Shown here: in pieces, positions 12,077-25,900 of the stretch
How the letters are laid out: each line of letters starts with the position of its first letter
Numbering within the stretch: the first letter of the stretch is position 1
Assembly (NCBI GenBank): GCA_025093555.1
Contig: JAIWNF010000002.1
Span: 558,001-622,000, forward strand
Reading direction: 5' to 3'
Length of the DNA: 64,000 nt
Source: Circinella umbellata
Taxonomy: Eukaryota > Mucoromycota > Mucoromycetes > Mucorales > Lichtheimiaceae
Position numbers and translations under genes: made by a program
The notes under the pieces: generated by a model
Seen by the model: the letters and a program-made list of their open reading frames with translations, nothing else
The model's database searches: none
What the model was told of the DNA's origin: nothing

Positions 12077-13358
12077 TAAGAAAAAAAGAGAGAGAGGAGA
12101 TATAAGTTATTATGTGAAAATGGAACAAAGGAAATGAATATAGGTGTGTGAAAAATCGAATAGTTAATAAGTTAATGAAGAAGAGGAGGTACACACCATA
12201 TTACCAAACAACCACTCATTATCAAATGTATGAAATAATCGTCCCATTTACTTTTATCAAAGTTGGCATTATTATTATACTATATACTTTATTTTTCTCT
12301 CACAGTTAACATATACACGTGCCATATCCTTCTACTACTATTAATTAGAGTGTTGAAAAATTATGCGCCGTCGTTTTGTAGAAATAGCCCCATCTCCAAG
12401 GGGTTATTTGCGTTAAGCGCTTGGCTTAATGTTTGATTCAACCCGCGTTTCCGTTTCTAACAACATTTACACGTAACAAAAAAAAAGTGTAATGGGATTG
12501 AACAACTAGCCAATATGTTTATGTTGATGTTTTTTTTTCTTTCGAGTATATATAGACATATATATGCAGGTAACTCAACTGTCGTGCAGCACACACACAA
12601 ACAGTAAATAGTAATAATAATATTTTTTTGTCTGTTGTTTTCTCTCTATAGCGTCACACTCCCCCCTCTCTTTCTCCTTCTTGAAAAGAAAAACCAAGTT
12701 ATTAAAGCCGCAATCCATTTATGGGTTAAAACTTTGTTATTCTTAAAGACTATACTTGCCATTTTCGCCACATGCTAACTTTTTTCCCCGCCTTATTTTA
12801 AAACTGAAAGTCGGTTCATTGCTTGAGAAACCTGCGCCTTCTCTCTCTTCTCTTCTTTTTATTTTAATTCAAAAACATAAACATCCACGTATATAAATAT
12901 ATATTGTACGGATAGATATAGCTTCAATATTCATTTTTGTTTCTTTTTATTTAACATTTTTTTTCTTGTATACGCGCTTCTATTTTATCATCGTTTAGCG
13001 ATAGTTTATTATTATTGCTGTAATAATATTTTTAGTCGCATAAAAAAAAAGAACTTGACGTAATACTTGTACAAAAAGGTAATAAAAAAACAGACATATT
13101 GTGTAGCTTAAACAAAAAGAAAAGATCGTGCCTCGATCTGCTGTTCATTATAATAACAAAACACCAATTATTCAAACTTTTCATAGCATTCAAAACACGG
13201 ACTTTTTTACTAGTGAAGAAACAATCTCGTAGCAAATTTAGCAAATAACAAACACACCCATACAGGTAGTTTGTCTACTCTAACTATATTTTGTTTAATT
13301 TATTTTAAGATCAAAAATATATTAATTTTATGGGCATGCTTGTTGTTAGAAAATAATC

Positions 13359-15490
13359 ATGGAAAGCACTCTTTATCATTCAAATATTTACTCTACAACG
13401 GGTGCACCATCACCTTACATCGCTTCTAGTTTTGCAGAACAACACCAACTTCCACCATTGCCGCAATATCGACACCATAATAATATGTTCGGCACTCGTT
13501 CACCATACATATCATCTCCTTATCACCACCCATACAATGGCCATGGGGCCGACATGGCAACGAGTCCTGGTGGCCCTGACTCATATGCTCCTAACTGGTC
13601 ATCTTCTACATTCATGAGCTCACCAACATCATTGCCACTACCACCCAACAGCTTCCGAGGACGGTACCCACCTCCTCATTCTTCATCAGGATATCCCAGT
13701 GTATCGTGCTCATCTCCAGATACTGGAAGTTTAACTGGAGCGGCACCTATCCAAAGACCTAAACTCACCACAACTGTGTGGGAAGATGAAGGTACACTTT
13801 GTTATCAAGTGGACGCTAAGAATATTTGTGTTGCTCGTCGTCAAGGTATTTCTTTTTCTTTTTTTAATTTTTAACGAAAAAAAAAAAAAAAAAATTGAAA
13901 GCAAACAAACAATCAAATCACAAGTTACTGATCGCTCATTGAATTTTTCTTCTTTCCTTCTTCTTTTGTACTTATGTGATACAATATAGACAATGACATG
14001 GTAAACGGAACAAAGCTCTTAAACGTTGTTGGTATGTCTCGTGGAAAACGTGACGGTATCTTGAAAAATGAGAAAGGTCGTGTCGTCGTCAAAGTAGGTG
14101 CTATGCATCTTAAAGGCGTTTGGTAAGTTCAAAGCATTAAAAAAGCTTCTTCTCCTTTCATCTATACAAGCCCCCCTTTTCCCTTTATTTTTTTTTTTGT
14201 TGGCCCGCCCACTTATCACACTATTACTTTTTACCACCATAACACAAACTTATTTGCATTTTGTACCTCGTCTTTGATTTTCCGCCCTTCTCACTCTAAC
14301 TCCACTTGTTTTTGCCTTTTTTTACCAACTTTCCGGTTTTCCGTATATAGGATAACATTCTCAAGAGGAAAAGATTTAGCTACAAAGTTTAAGATTTTGG
14401 ATTTATTATATCCATTATTTACCGATGATCCATCCATGTTTCTTTGCACATCTTCTCCAGCAAACAACAATAGTGGAGTCAATAATGATAGTACCACGAG
14501 TACTAGTAGTAACAATAGCAATGGTGTCCCTGTGACTTCGGATACTGCTTCTGTTGAAACAGCTCAATCTTCATCTACAGTCAAATCATTAGTTCATCAT
14601 CACCATACAAGCAATGTTCCACCCCTTATGGCATATAAAACTGATAGTTATAATATGTTACCTTCTTGGATGGATCAACGTTCATATCAACAGTCTTTGC
14701 CAAGTATTAATAATAATAATAACAACGATAGTAATGGTAAGTTTGTCCATTACTTTGATGACGATTATTATCCATAGTTTTGAATAATGGAAAACAAGAA
14801 AAAAAAATATTAACTTTGTTTTTATTTGCTTTAGGCTATCGTTCACAAAACTGTAGTCCAGTCCCAAGCACCGTGGCATCTGCCTGTGGTGCTGATGACC
14901 CTTATGGAATGTTTAGTCAGCCTGAGTATGATTATCGTTCTACTCTGGGTCGTACATTTGCAGAGCAAAATGAATTTTCTTCATCTGCATATGATAGCAA
15001 TACATTCTTGAGTCATAAACCTGACATGTTTGGTGATGAAAGTACCATTACTACACCACCTCATACCGCTACTTATTCAAGTAGTTTACCATCCGACAAA
15101 TCTTATGGTTTGGAAGAATTGCCAATTCCACAACAACCTACGTCCATCTATGGTCCACGACATCAACACGATTTGGAACACGTAGTGAATTCCCCTGATG
15201 ATGAAAATGATGGTTCTGATTTCACTGCTACCGCAACTGGTAAGAATAGCACTTTTTTTTGCATTTGATTATTATCATATTTTTAATTGTATTTAAAATT
15301 TAATAACAACGAAAATTTATCATTAATAGTATTATCCGAAGATGGTTCTGCTATTGTACCCGAATCAGTAGTAGTAGATTATTCACGAAAACGAAAGATG
15401 GGCGATACTCAGGAATACAGTTCACAAAATAACTGCGCCAAGAAATTAAACAATCCTATTTGTCATCCAACAAAACGTATCAAGAATTGA
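13359..15490 (+). CDS. APSES-domain transcription factor (StuA/Efg1-like)
   Basis: Five exons, 13359-13845, 13990-14122, 14351-14736, 14835-15239 and 15330-15490, give 523 residues. The N-terminus is a P/S/Y-rich low-complexity region. The APSES DNA-binding domain spans about residues 136-240: [70 protein letters not shown], then [10 protein letters not shown]. This order is diagnostic of the StuA/Efg1/Phd1/Sok2 subgroup, which controls morphogenesis and sporulation. The C-terminal half is N/S/T-rich and ends in a basic cluster (SRKRKM ... PTKRIKN) that may be a nuclear localisation signal. Introns 1 and 2 interrupt the DNA-binding domain. The preceding 4-kb gap suggests complex regulation. 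Confidence 0.95.
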
Positions 15491-17397
15491 AACTGATTTT
15501 CTTCTACGCGTTACCTATATACCCAATTCCATTTCTTCAAGCAACACACAATACCATGAACCTACATAAAAAAAATCGTTCTGTTTCTTATTTTACACAA
15601 TCATCCCCCCCCCCAAAAAAAAAAATTGTAACTCCATGCCATTCGTTTGTTTAAGTAGTTTTTCATCTCTTTTTTCTTGTTTTTTTTTTCACATCAAACT
15701 CCTTATTATTACTATTTACAACCCTTATCTCTTTTCCCCTCTTCTTTTTTTTTGACTCATTGTAGCAATTAATCTACCTTTTTTTCCTTTCTCATTATCT
15801 CACAAACTTATATATATATATATATATTACTATATTAATCGTACACAATCATACAAAATACACAAAACACAAAACACATAAAAACAATCACACATAGCAA
15901 CCATCTTAACACTTTACACATTATTAAATATAAACATATTTTATAGTTAATTTTTTTTCTAAAGCACGCTTACAATGATCGACATTTTGTTTATTTTTTG
16001 TGCTATGTAAATGTTAATCATCAGCAGGGACTTCTTATACTTTTGTTGTTTGTTTAAAAGGTCATTTTCTTTTTTAAACGTTATTTCGAATTACATTTTG
16101 TAATTTAGCATTGAGTAAAAAAAAAAAACCATCAGTGCCACGCGCGCAAAAGAAATGATAATATCTCCGTTGATTTTTTTGATCAACGTAAAAAAAAAAA
16201 TCATTTTTCCATTAGTAGCTATCGACGGCAAGATACTTTTAATCAATAATAATTATAGATCGCTAAAAAGTATTTTTTTATGGAACAAATAACGGGTTGC
16301 ATTTTCCGACGAAGAGAAATTGAGCGCCAACTTTCTACCCCTCGCACTTCTATCCTCCTTCGTTCTCATTTTTCTTTCTTTCTGCCCCTGTGTTTACCCT
16401 CCAAGGTGGTGGATGATGATGATATATCATAACGTAGGGGTCATTATACCATACAAATATTTTCAAGCATCTCCTTTTCTTGATGGATTGTTTGTTGCTG
16501 GTGTTATTATTTTTTAAGAATAATTTTTCTTCTCCTACTAGTGGATTACCCTTCCCCTCTAAAGATCTCTCTATTTACATGGCGGATAAGCAACTCCCTT
16601 TTCTGTACAACCTTGATTTTTTTTTTGCCGGTATCCAACGCTTCATTTTTCCTCGTTCCCTTGTTTTAAGTGTACAAGCGCGCCCTTTTATCTTCATTTT
16701 GCCTTGAAAGACAAAAAACATTTACCTGACGTTTTGTAGGTCTCCTGCATAATACACTTTATTTCATTATATAGTTGTTGTCATATGATCCGTATTCTAC
16801 TATCCTAACTTCGTATTTCCATAAATAAGCCAAATCCGGTCCTTGGAGCATAAACCCAGTTTTAGACATAAATTGACTATAATATATTTATAACAACAGC
16901 GCTATATACCCAATCAAACATTTGAAGATAAACATTATACGCATTACTTTCATGTCGGTATACTACCACCCTTTTGTGACCCATTCTTTTTTCTTTGATT
17001 TGTATCGCGAATAACACCAGTAAAATATTATACAGTAAAAGGATGCTTTAAACAAAACGTCGTTATTACCCTATCTCATATATTCATCGGGATTCAAGGT
17101 TATTAGAAATAGTATCATATATTTATATATACACAAATTACTGGCACTAACAATGCTGCAATGTTAAACTGAAACATATGGCGATACGCTATCAAAGTAC
17201 TACTTGTTTATTTTATACTGGATCAACATTGCAGTATTGATAACGTATGTAGACATCATAAATAAATTAATACGATTGTTATGTAGATTTTATTTTTATA
17301 GTTATATTTAATAAATATTCAAGCATGCATCACACATGTGATAATGAGCAAAAAGTTAAGAGAATTTGACATTTGTGATACAATACCAAAGTCATTT
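15491..17397. other. Convergent intergenic region
   Basis: About 1.9 kb between the 3' ends of the APSES gene and the alpha-galactosidase gene. It holds T-rich tracts, a TA dinucleotide run near 15810-15828 and a small hairpin (CGTTGAT/ATCAACG, about 16168-16188) followed by an A-run. No gene, tRNA or repeat family is recognised. Confidence 0.4.
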
Positions 17398-20149
17398 TTA
17401 AGCCCGTTGTAACCAAACAACAGCACTTTTGAACATGCCTTTATTTAAACTAGGTAATTCAAGGCCGCGGTACATGAGTAATGCACCAGATAATTCATAT
17501 ACATCAACCGGATTTTGAGGATCCTCTTGCCACATAGTGACACGATAAACTGCATTTTCATCCAAATGGCGGATACGGATAGGACTTAATTCACCTGAAT
17601 CTGGGAACGGACTATTGTGACGGAATGCTAAAATAACAGCCTCGTCTCCATCGTTATAAATGGTTTCGGTGACAGTGACCAGTTCTCCAACGCGACTTGG
17701 CGGAACAAGCCAATCAAGATCTCCATTTTGTATAACATGACGAAGTTTCTTGTATAAGGCAATCCAATGGGTAGATTCTTCAAGCTGTTCTTTGGAGAAA
17801 TTGTTAATGTTACTACCAAGTCCCAAACTACCCATAAATGAGACGTGGAATCGGAAAGAGAGCGGAATTTCGATGCTCTTGTCACTTGAAGAATCGGTAA
17901 CCCATCCATATTGCATACGTGGTGGTACCCATAAGGAAGCGCCATATTGAATAAAGAGTCGAGCATCAGGTCTTGTGTTGTCCGAAGTCCACACTTGATC
18001 TATTACAGTTAGAAAGTATTTAGTATATCCAAAACATTATATATATATATATATATATATTATTCTAAACTTACCAGTGCGTTCAAGAGCACCGAGATCC
18101 ATTCTACCACCACCACTATATATATGATACCAGCAAGAAATTAAAAGATTAATAGTGGTCAGATATATAGCATTAGATATTAATCGAGCAGAAATGGTCC
18201 AAAAGAAAATACATAAAAACTTACGAGCTGCAAGATTCAAACCAAAGATGTGGGAAGCGTTCCTTTAGCCGTGCAATAATTTCATAGTAGCCTTCAACAG
18301 CTAAAACCCAAGCTTCTTGCGGATTGCGATCATAATTATGCATCGTGACACCTAAAAGGATGCAAATGGTTAATATGTGTGTAATAGTTAATATTACTTG
18401 ATTTTAATTGTCTACTATACAAAATAACAGCTATTATTACCTTGCATCGGTCTGTTGAAGTCCCACTTGATATAATCAATACCAGCTTCCTCAATATGAC
18501 CTGCAACTTTTTCGAAAATATAGTCGCGAACTTCTTCTAAACCAAAGTTCAATACAAGTTGTGTTCGGGATAAGTATTGCGGAACGCCATCGTAATAGAA
18601 CACCCACTCGGGATGCTCACGATAAAGATCAGAGTCTGGATTAACCTACAAGTATTTTTATAGAAGAATATATAGTATTAGCATATAGACAATAAAGAAA
18701 CACAATGTGTCTATAGGTTGAAACATAAATACGATTATTTCTTTTAGTTACCATCTCGCCTTCAAACCATAATCCGAACTTCATACCAAGTTTATGAACA
18801 TGGTCAGCAAGTGGTTTTAAACCATTGGGGAATTTCTTTGGGTTAGTATCCCAATCACCAAGTCCTGCAGTATCATTATCACGTGGAGAATCAACACCAA
18901 ACCACCCATCATCTACAACAAAAAGTTCGATACCAAGAGGAGCAGCCTTTTCAGCTAATGCCATTTGCTTTTCTTCATTCAAATCAAATGACACGGCCTC
19001 CCACGAATTATATAATACGGGATGAAAAACCTTGTCATCTTTTTGTGTAGCAACATTCTTTTTTTGATATTTGCGAGCATGTCGGGGCATACGGCGGCGA
19101 GCTCCTGGTAGTCCTTGGTCTGTGTATCCAGCGGCAAATACCGGAGTTGTGAATGACTCTCCAGGTTCTAAGGTCCAGCCGAAGTCTTGATGATGGATAC
19201 CGCCAGTGACTCTGACAAAACCTTTTGTGTCTGTATGGATTACGATTTCCCAACTACCGGTCCATGCAAGTGCACCAAAATAAACATCAGTAGTGGGATT
19301 GACAGCATTAGGTACCTGAGCTAAAGCAAAGTAAGGATGCGAAACATGATCAGCAAAGCCACGAGTGCTTTCGACAGTGTGTTTGACACCGGGTGATAAG
19401 CGAGTTGTTTGTACCATGGCTTCTTGAGACCTATATATAGCAGTAGTTCATGAATTAATTGATTTCCATTTTTTACACAATGAACATGGAACAATTTTTA
19501 TAAGGAACATTTATATTTACCATTCGCCAGATAAAGTAACAAGCTCACGTTGTTCATCCCATCCAAGAGCATAAGGCAAATGCCAGGCTGCGGAAGAAGT
19601 CTTGGACAAATTGACTCTATCATCAAGTCCATTACGAACGGTATAAGATCGTCGAATAATATCATTTTCGATATCAATTTCATAATGCAATGTCACCAAA
19701 AATTCTGTACGATTTCCATCTCTTAAATCAAGATCCAACTTTGTATTATCGGTAATATTGGCATTACCGGCAAATTGCAAGTTTAATTCTCGGATTCCCT
19801 TAGGTAATTCTGCCTTGAGAATGTTTTCTCTGTAGCGCAATCCACCGAATACAGGTAATTCTTCTCGAGCTTCAGTTACAGGAATAATTTGCGAGAATAC
19901 TGGGGGTTCAACGACGGTAGCGTTAAGATCATCAAGCTGTGTCAATCGTTTGCCCCAATGCATATTTACAAGATATCCATTGCCTGCAGCGCTGATAACA
20001 TAACTTGACTGCTCAGTCACCAAAAACCAGGTATCTAAAGAATGATGTTTGTGAATACCAGTGCCCAATGGTTTTGCCCAGGAACTTTGGATAAAAGTGG
20101 AAACTATGGCAACAGTTAATAAGATCGCTCTTGATGCCAAAAGCGCCAT
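17398..20149 (-). CDS. Secreted alpha-galactosidase, glycoside hydrolase family 36
   Basis: Six exons, 20149-19521, 19430-18752, 18645-18441, 18351-18225, 18115-18075 and 17999-17398, give 760 residues, typical of fungal GH36 enzymes. A signal peptide (LLASRAILLTVAIVSTFIQS, cut after about residue 25) is present. The catalytic barrel has FVVDDGWFG, WFEGEMV, DYIKWDFNRP (nucleophile Asp at about 498), WFESCSSGGGRMDLGAL and WTSDNTRPDAR (acid/base Asp at about 567). It cleaves terminal alpha-1,6-galactose from raffinose-type oligosaccharides and galactomannan side chains. The C-terminal beta domain ends with GALLMYRGLELP. One junction falls inside the glycine-rich substrate loop. Exon 5 is only 41 nt. 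Confidence 0.95.
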
Positions 20150-21159
20150 ATTTCGTTTGTTTTATGTGTATTTGTGAAAGTGGTTGGGAGAAAAAAGTGA
20201 AGAAAATTGGGAGAGGAAACAAATGAAATCTGTAGGGCTAAAAACTAAGTTTAGTGTTGCCCGTCTGGCAAACCATTTTCTACTCATCCATCCCTTATTT
20301 ATATAACAAGATTCATTTCTTTTTTATGTACGTACTTGTATCCGTGAGAGTTCATTTTTATTAGTGGACGGGTATTCCCCGAATAATGGCTCATCCCGAG
20401 ATTTCCTTTTCTAAGTTTAATTTTTCGATACTACGTCAAATGCACCCTTCTATCCAATATATTTTACAATGGGATGATTAAGAAAATGTGTAGGTTTGAA
20501 TGCAGTCAAAACTTTGAATCTCTTTAATACGGACAACATTTTTTTATCATACTACATGATGAAGTTAGGTTACGTATAAAAAATGCGGGGCAAAAACAAA
20601 AAGACCGGGGGAACCTCTCTTTAAAAGCCCTTGGTTATGTAAGAAAATGGAGTGTCGCACAAAATCGATTATATAATCCATGTAAACTTATAGTTTAGGA
20701 AAACACACAAAGAAAACACTCAACAATATGAAAAGAAAAATGCACTAAATGGTCCCAAAAATTAACTTTTGCCGCAAAAGTGCTCTTTATTTTTATTTTT
20801 GAAATTTCCAATCTAGAACAACAAGAAATTTCCAATACTGACAACTGTCTTTATGCGATTTTGTTTTTATTAAATACAAAATAGTGTAAACGGAGTCATA
20901 ATTACATTTGATATTTGAAATGGAATTTGAGGTACTATTTATTTTCAAGTTGTATAAAATCGTATATATTTGCATCAGAGTGTATTATTATTTAGTATTC
21001 GCTTGTTAAAAAGCTTGGTATCCATTGAGGGGGGAGAGAGAGAGAGAGAGGGGGAGATGGTGTATAAAGTGAGAAAGAAGTTTACCCTTGAGCAGTCATT
21101 ATATATTAACAGCTTCTCTTTTTTTCATCTCATATTTTCAGGAACGACTTTAATGTTTA
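20150..21159. other. Intergenic region upstream of alpha-galactosidase
   Basis: About 1 kb holding the alpha-galactosidase promoter (on the minus strand) and the 3' end of EAF. A GGGG-plus-(AG)n purine tract lies at about 21029-21057. No gene is evident. Confidence 0.4.
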
Positions 21160-22984
21160 TTAATCATCATCTGATCCACTGTCAGAACTTGTGATCCCTT
21201 CATCTTCTTCACCTTGGTCTCCATCATCTTTTATACATACGAGCATTTATAAATCAACTTTAGTTTAAAAAAAACTCTTTTATGGTGCGCATGGCATCTT
21301 ATAGTTGTGATAAAAAAAAGACTAAACTTACCATACAAAGCTCTGAGTGACATGGGTCCACCGTTCTTATTAGGAGTTCCTCGAGTAGCTGGAGAAGCAC
21401 TATAAGGTGAACGCTCTGGGACAACAGGTGTGTTATGTGATCGAGCCGCGGAGGGTGATGGAGGAACGGATTGAGTGTCCGCGGATAAACTCCTTGAAAT
21501 ATCGGCCACTAAACCATCCATATCATCATCACTACTATTATCACTATCCGAACTTCCTTCGTCCTCAGATCCAGAACTACTACTTCCACTTTCATCACTA
21601 CTACTACCACTACTACCACTTTCATCTTCACTCGAAGAAGATCCACTTGAAGAATCAGATGATTGACTATGTTGAGTTTGTTGCTGTTGTTGTTGTTGTG
21701 CCATTTTTCTATTTCGATTTGCTGCCAATGCAGCAGCAGATGATATGGATTTACCACCAAACTCACGTCGCGGTTGTGGTTGTGGTGGCATGGATGGTGT
21801 AGAAGATTGTCCTGCTACTGCAGGAGAAGAATCATTTTCTAATCGCCGAATTGGCTGTGATGCCATTTTGTATTTCCGCTTTCTGTTCGTTGCTACTGGT
21901 GAATCAGTTGAGGGACGTTGGTTTTGTGTAGGATGAACGACTACTTCTTCAAATGTATCTGTATCAGACGATGCAGCAGTACCAGTGGGAGCAGCTAGTG
22001 GTGCTGTAGTTGTTGATTGATTACCTTCATCTTCATCGTCGTCATCGTCGTCATCATCTTCTAATATATCCATCATTTGGCTTTCAATATCCATAGCAAA
22101 ATCATCAACACTGGATCGTCGTTGATCAGTAACTTCTGTTGTCGCTGATGAGGGCGTTGATAATTTCTTTGGTGCAGTCTTTGAACCAGTTGATTTTTTG
22201 CCTGGTTTTGTTGTTGATGGAGAAGATGCAGCTCCTGGTACTGTTTTTGCAGGCATCTTAGATGCTACCTGTGTGGTTTTCGGTGCTTTTGGTTCTGGAA
22301 GTTGAGGTTTAACAACCTTTCGTTTTCGTGATTTACGCATTGTAAATTTAAGTGTGGGTCGTTGTAAGATAAATGTCTATTATAGATGTGGGTTTCGCAG
22401 TTAGCATGCATGTATCAAGTCCACATGTTTACGTATCCAATTCTTATTCTACGAACCTGTGCTACTTCATCATACAAAAGTATGCAATCTACTTCTTGTG
22501 GTTGACTCGGGGTGGCATCATAATTTAATTGTGTATTATCCTTACTATTATTACCCTATAGGCATTGACGGATTCTTCCTTCAGTCTGCTGCTACTTTTT
22601 CTCCCTCCTCCTTTTCTATATGTAGGAAAAGTCTCAATTACCTCGAGCGCATCCCATTCTGCTGTATATGAGTCATTATCTGTTTTTTCTAACGTCGCTT
22701 TCCTCAGAGACATTGTAGGGTTCAACCTAGAATTGACTATTAAACATGTTAAGCTACATTTGTTCATTCGAATTACTTTGATCCCTCAACATCTCAGGTG
22801 GCGTGGAAATCTAAACAGATCGGCAATAGAAACCACTATTGCGAATACAGTTTTGGGTCTTACATTTAAAAGTATAGTAGCTAGCTGCATCTTTAGATCC
22901 AGGAGAAGTAAATGAATTCCCTAATCGGACAGAATAAGTGCCAGTAGGAGCGTCGAACTGATTAGAAGAGGTTGCCGAAGCCAT
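21160..22984 (-). CDS. ELL-associated factor (EAF) family transcription elongation protein
   Basis: Five exons, 22984-22864, 22736-22642, 22555-22457, 22376-21332 and 21227-21160, give 475 residues. The N-terminal EAF domain (about 1-125) reads TYSVRLGNSF, YYTFKFNSRL, a core rich in charged residues, DCILLYDEV and TFILQRPTLKFTMRKSRKRK, matching the family order from (R)LG(x)SF to the closing LERL..VKKTR-like strand. The rest is disordered: K/P/S/T-rich, two acidic runs (DDDDDDDDE and a long S/D/E block) and a serine/acidic C-terminus. Known: EAF proteins bind ELL and stimulate RNA polymerase II elongation. The exon 1/2 junction was chosen because it gives YYTFKF without a microexon. Confidence 0.82.
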
Positions 22985-25900
22985 GCGGTCTATGTATCTG
23001 TGACAGGGTACAGAAGGAGGGAAAAAGTGTGAGTTGAGTATATACAATAAACTATTATATAAGAAACAAAGAGCAATGTAACCTGTGCTCGTTATTTCAA
23101 TTGGCGATTAATTTTAATGATATTTTCGGCTGCTTAATAATATTAACAGAGGATGGATGAATATAAAATTATGGTTATCATTCAGTCCAAGTACACTTTC
23201 TCTTTGTCTTTTAAGTAATTTCTAGAAAGAGGTAGGATCAAATAGGAAGTAGGGGGGTAAAAAAGAATAAAACATATCTTGTCACCTTCTCCTACTTTTT
23301 TTCGAAGTTATATGCATGATCATGCTTTTTATGCGTAACTTAGTAACATTGTATAGTCTCGTATACATATGAATTAAATACAGATATTCGAATATAAGCT
23401 ATATAACAGCTTTTGTTGAGAATATTCCAAATAATATATACAATACATGATCTTTACTGGTGTGTGCTGCTTCATAAAAGCACAACAATATACCAACGAT
23501 TGAACTGTCCCTTCAGCTGCCATATAAGTACGTACGTACTACAAAAGAAACATAATTACTACTACCTTTATATACTATACACCACCAATGATTAACTCTT
23601 GTTACCATTAATTATATTTCTTCTTTGCTACTATATCATTTAATACCCTTTTAGTTTTTTCTTTTACGTACAATCTCACTTATAAACATTTATGCCAATG
23701 TCTCGATCATATGCTCCTTGCAATCAATTACATCATGTAAGAGTTTTTTCTCCCATTTTAAGATTATCCAAATCTGATAATTTTAAGAATGAGTTGTTTT
23801 GGTCAGTTGCATTTAATCTAACAGTCCTATATTATTACTATTCCCTGGCGTATACAAGATGTATATGCCAAGACGCACCGATAATTTGATTGATTCGCAC
23901 ATGCTTATTAGAGTTGTGCCCTTTATTTTGTGGGCAATAAACGTTGTTTTCAGAGAGAACGATGCGTATGTTCTTGCTTATAAAGCTTTTCAGGTGAACA
24001 TTTTTTTCTCGAAATTGATTGGCGCATAATATAATGATGAACATGTTTTTTCAGTTAGGTATGCACGTTAACATACAGCAACAACAACAACAGCTTGCCA
24101 TAGTAGTATTTATGAGTATATATTGGCACAACTGATAATTTATGCCACTTATTTATCATCCTGTTAACAAGTACATCGTAGAAGAAAACTGATGGGATAA
24201 TCGGGGTCGATACGCCCTGTATAGTAATCATACGTACTTCACTTTTATTTGTTTGTGTATACATAAGATACGTATAAAAACCATTGCATTATATAGCGTC
24301 ACACAAGCAAGGTCTCAGGCCGTGATAACGGTTAATGCAATTTGCAGTACATTTATTCCTGTTATTATATTAGTAAGAAAATTCTGGTCCCTGTGTTCAG
24401 TCTCTATTTAAATCCGCTGCCAAACATTATAGACACCACAGACTCACAAAAATTATATAATAGATTACCCAAAGTAATATAAAAATTCTTTTTTGCTTTT
24501 TGCAACTAAATGAATTGACGCCTCTCTAATAGTGTTATGTAATGAGAGATAAAAAAAGAGAGGGATACGTGCATCCCGTCTATGATATAGATTATATATA
24601 TTTTACATCTTCATATTTCTAAAATATGATATTCAAGCTTTTACAATTTTGTAGACCATTGCCTTTTTCATTTGTAAGAGAGAGTTACTGAAAAAAGGTA
24701 AAATCCGACAGGGATAAATGAACAATGTCATATTTCTTTATCTCTTCCAAAACACAACACCGCTTCGTCATAGAAGATTCATCAGAAAAAAAGTAATCTA
24801 GATAAATAAAAACTGATTGATTATGATACTATTTAAACTTACTCCATATATTATTTTTTTCCCGTTTTCTGGATACCAAAGATTTTTAATTCCTGCTCAG
24901 CAAAACGTGGGCATGTATTTTGATCACCTTATCCCTTGTCCTACCAGATGGATGATTATACAGTAAATGTTAAATAAAGAATGACGGTTTAAATTGGTTT
25001 TTTCCTAATGATTTGCGGCCGAATTAGTTTTCAATTTGTGTTTGCTGTAGTTTTAGGCTGCTTGGGTATTTTGAACTTCGTCGAAATCCTTGTATATTGG
25101 CAGCACTATAAACAAAGCAAGATTGAAGTACTCACGCCCAAACATAAAGCTACAGCACGCACAAAGTGAAAATAATAATATGATGGCAAGTCATCATTTA
25201 GTAATTCTCGGTTGCACAACATTAAGGTCTTTATTCTGCAATTGCGGAATAAGAAAACGCAACGATATGCATAATATATGTGCATATCGATGATGATGCT
25301 GTAGATTCCGATACCCATGTATGCCCAATATTACGTATTATTGTTATTAATAGATGTGCGGTCTAGAAACAATATCCTTATTATTGGCACTAAAAGCTCT
25401 GTTTATTGCAGTTATTTTTTTTACTAACAATAGTACCTGAGTTGTTATATATAGGATTCTGAAACACCCACTTTATATAACTATATTTAGTATAAAGTGA
25501 TAACAATAATAAAAGATGTCTCATTTTACCTTGCTTAATTCTTGCCAACATCATGCGCTTTCAATAATTACGTCAATACGAATAAGAATTCAAATAAGAA
25601 TAATCAATGGTTGAAAGTATTAGATTAAAACATGATCTTACATACGTAATGATTTGTTTCATCGCAAAGAAAAATCAAAAAGGAAATTTTCAAGTTCATT
25701 TAATGGTTAGTAGTACAAAGATTTCATTACAAAAAAAAATAGCAACATATTTTATAAGCACAAGAGTAACAAAATTTTAATTTTTTTCATCAGCTTAAAT
25801 ATACTGAACCATAAGTTCTGACAAAGATTGTCACAATGTATAGTAACATTAATAGTTATTTCTAGTTATTTCGTTGCTAAGGACACTGTGGACAAATTGC

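Larger units (their letters stand above)
9349..13358. other. Four-kilobase gene-poor leader region of the APSES gene
   Basis: No long coding frame is convincing here. Contents: AT-rich DNA with TAA/ATT runs; a pyrimidine-rich tract (about 11290-11410); a long imperfect inverted repeat (11363-11436); a 46-codon open frame (11454-11594); a G-run cluster (12056-12076); and AT-rich sequence up to the start codon. Orthologous APSES genes such as EFG1 and stuA are known for very long 5' regions and leaders, so much of this may be regulatory or transcribed leader, possibly with leader introns. That is inference. Confidence 0.4.

Noticed and set aside
16168..16188. Small hairpin followed by an A-run resembling a terminator
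   Set aside because: A 7-bp stem in AT-rich fungal intergenic DNA is expected by chance, and intrinsic terminators are not a feature of RNA polymerase II genes.
22775..22864. A 16-nt microexon (22792-22777) in EAF
   Set aside because: A single intron from 22863 to 22737 gives a better EAF-domain match (YYTFKF) and needs no microexon.
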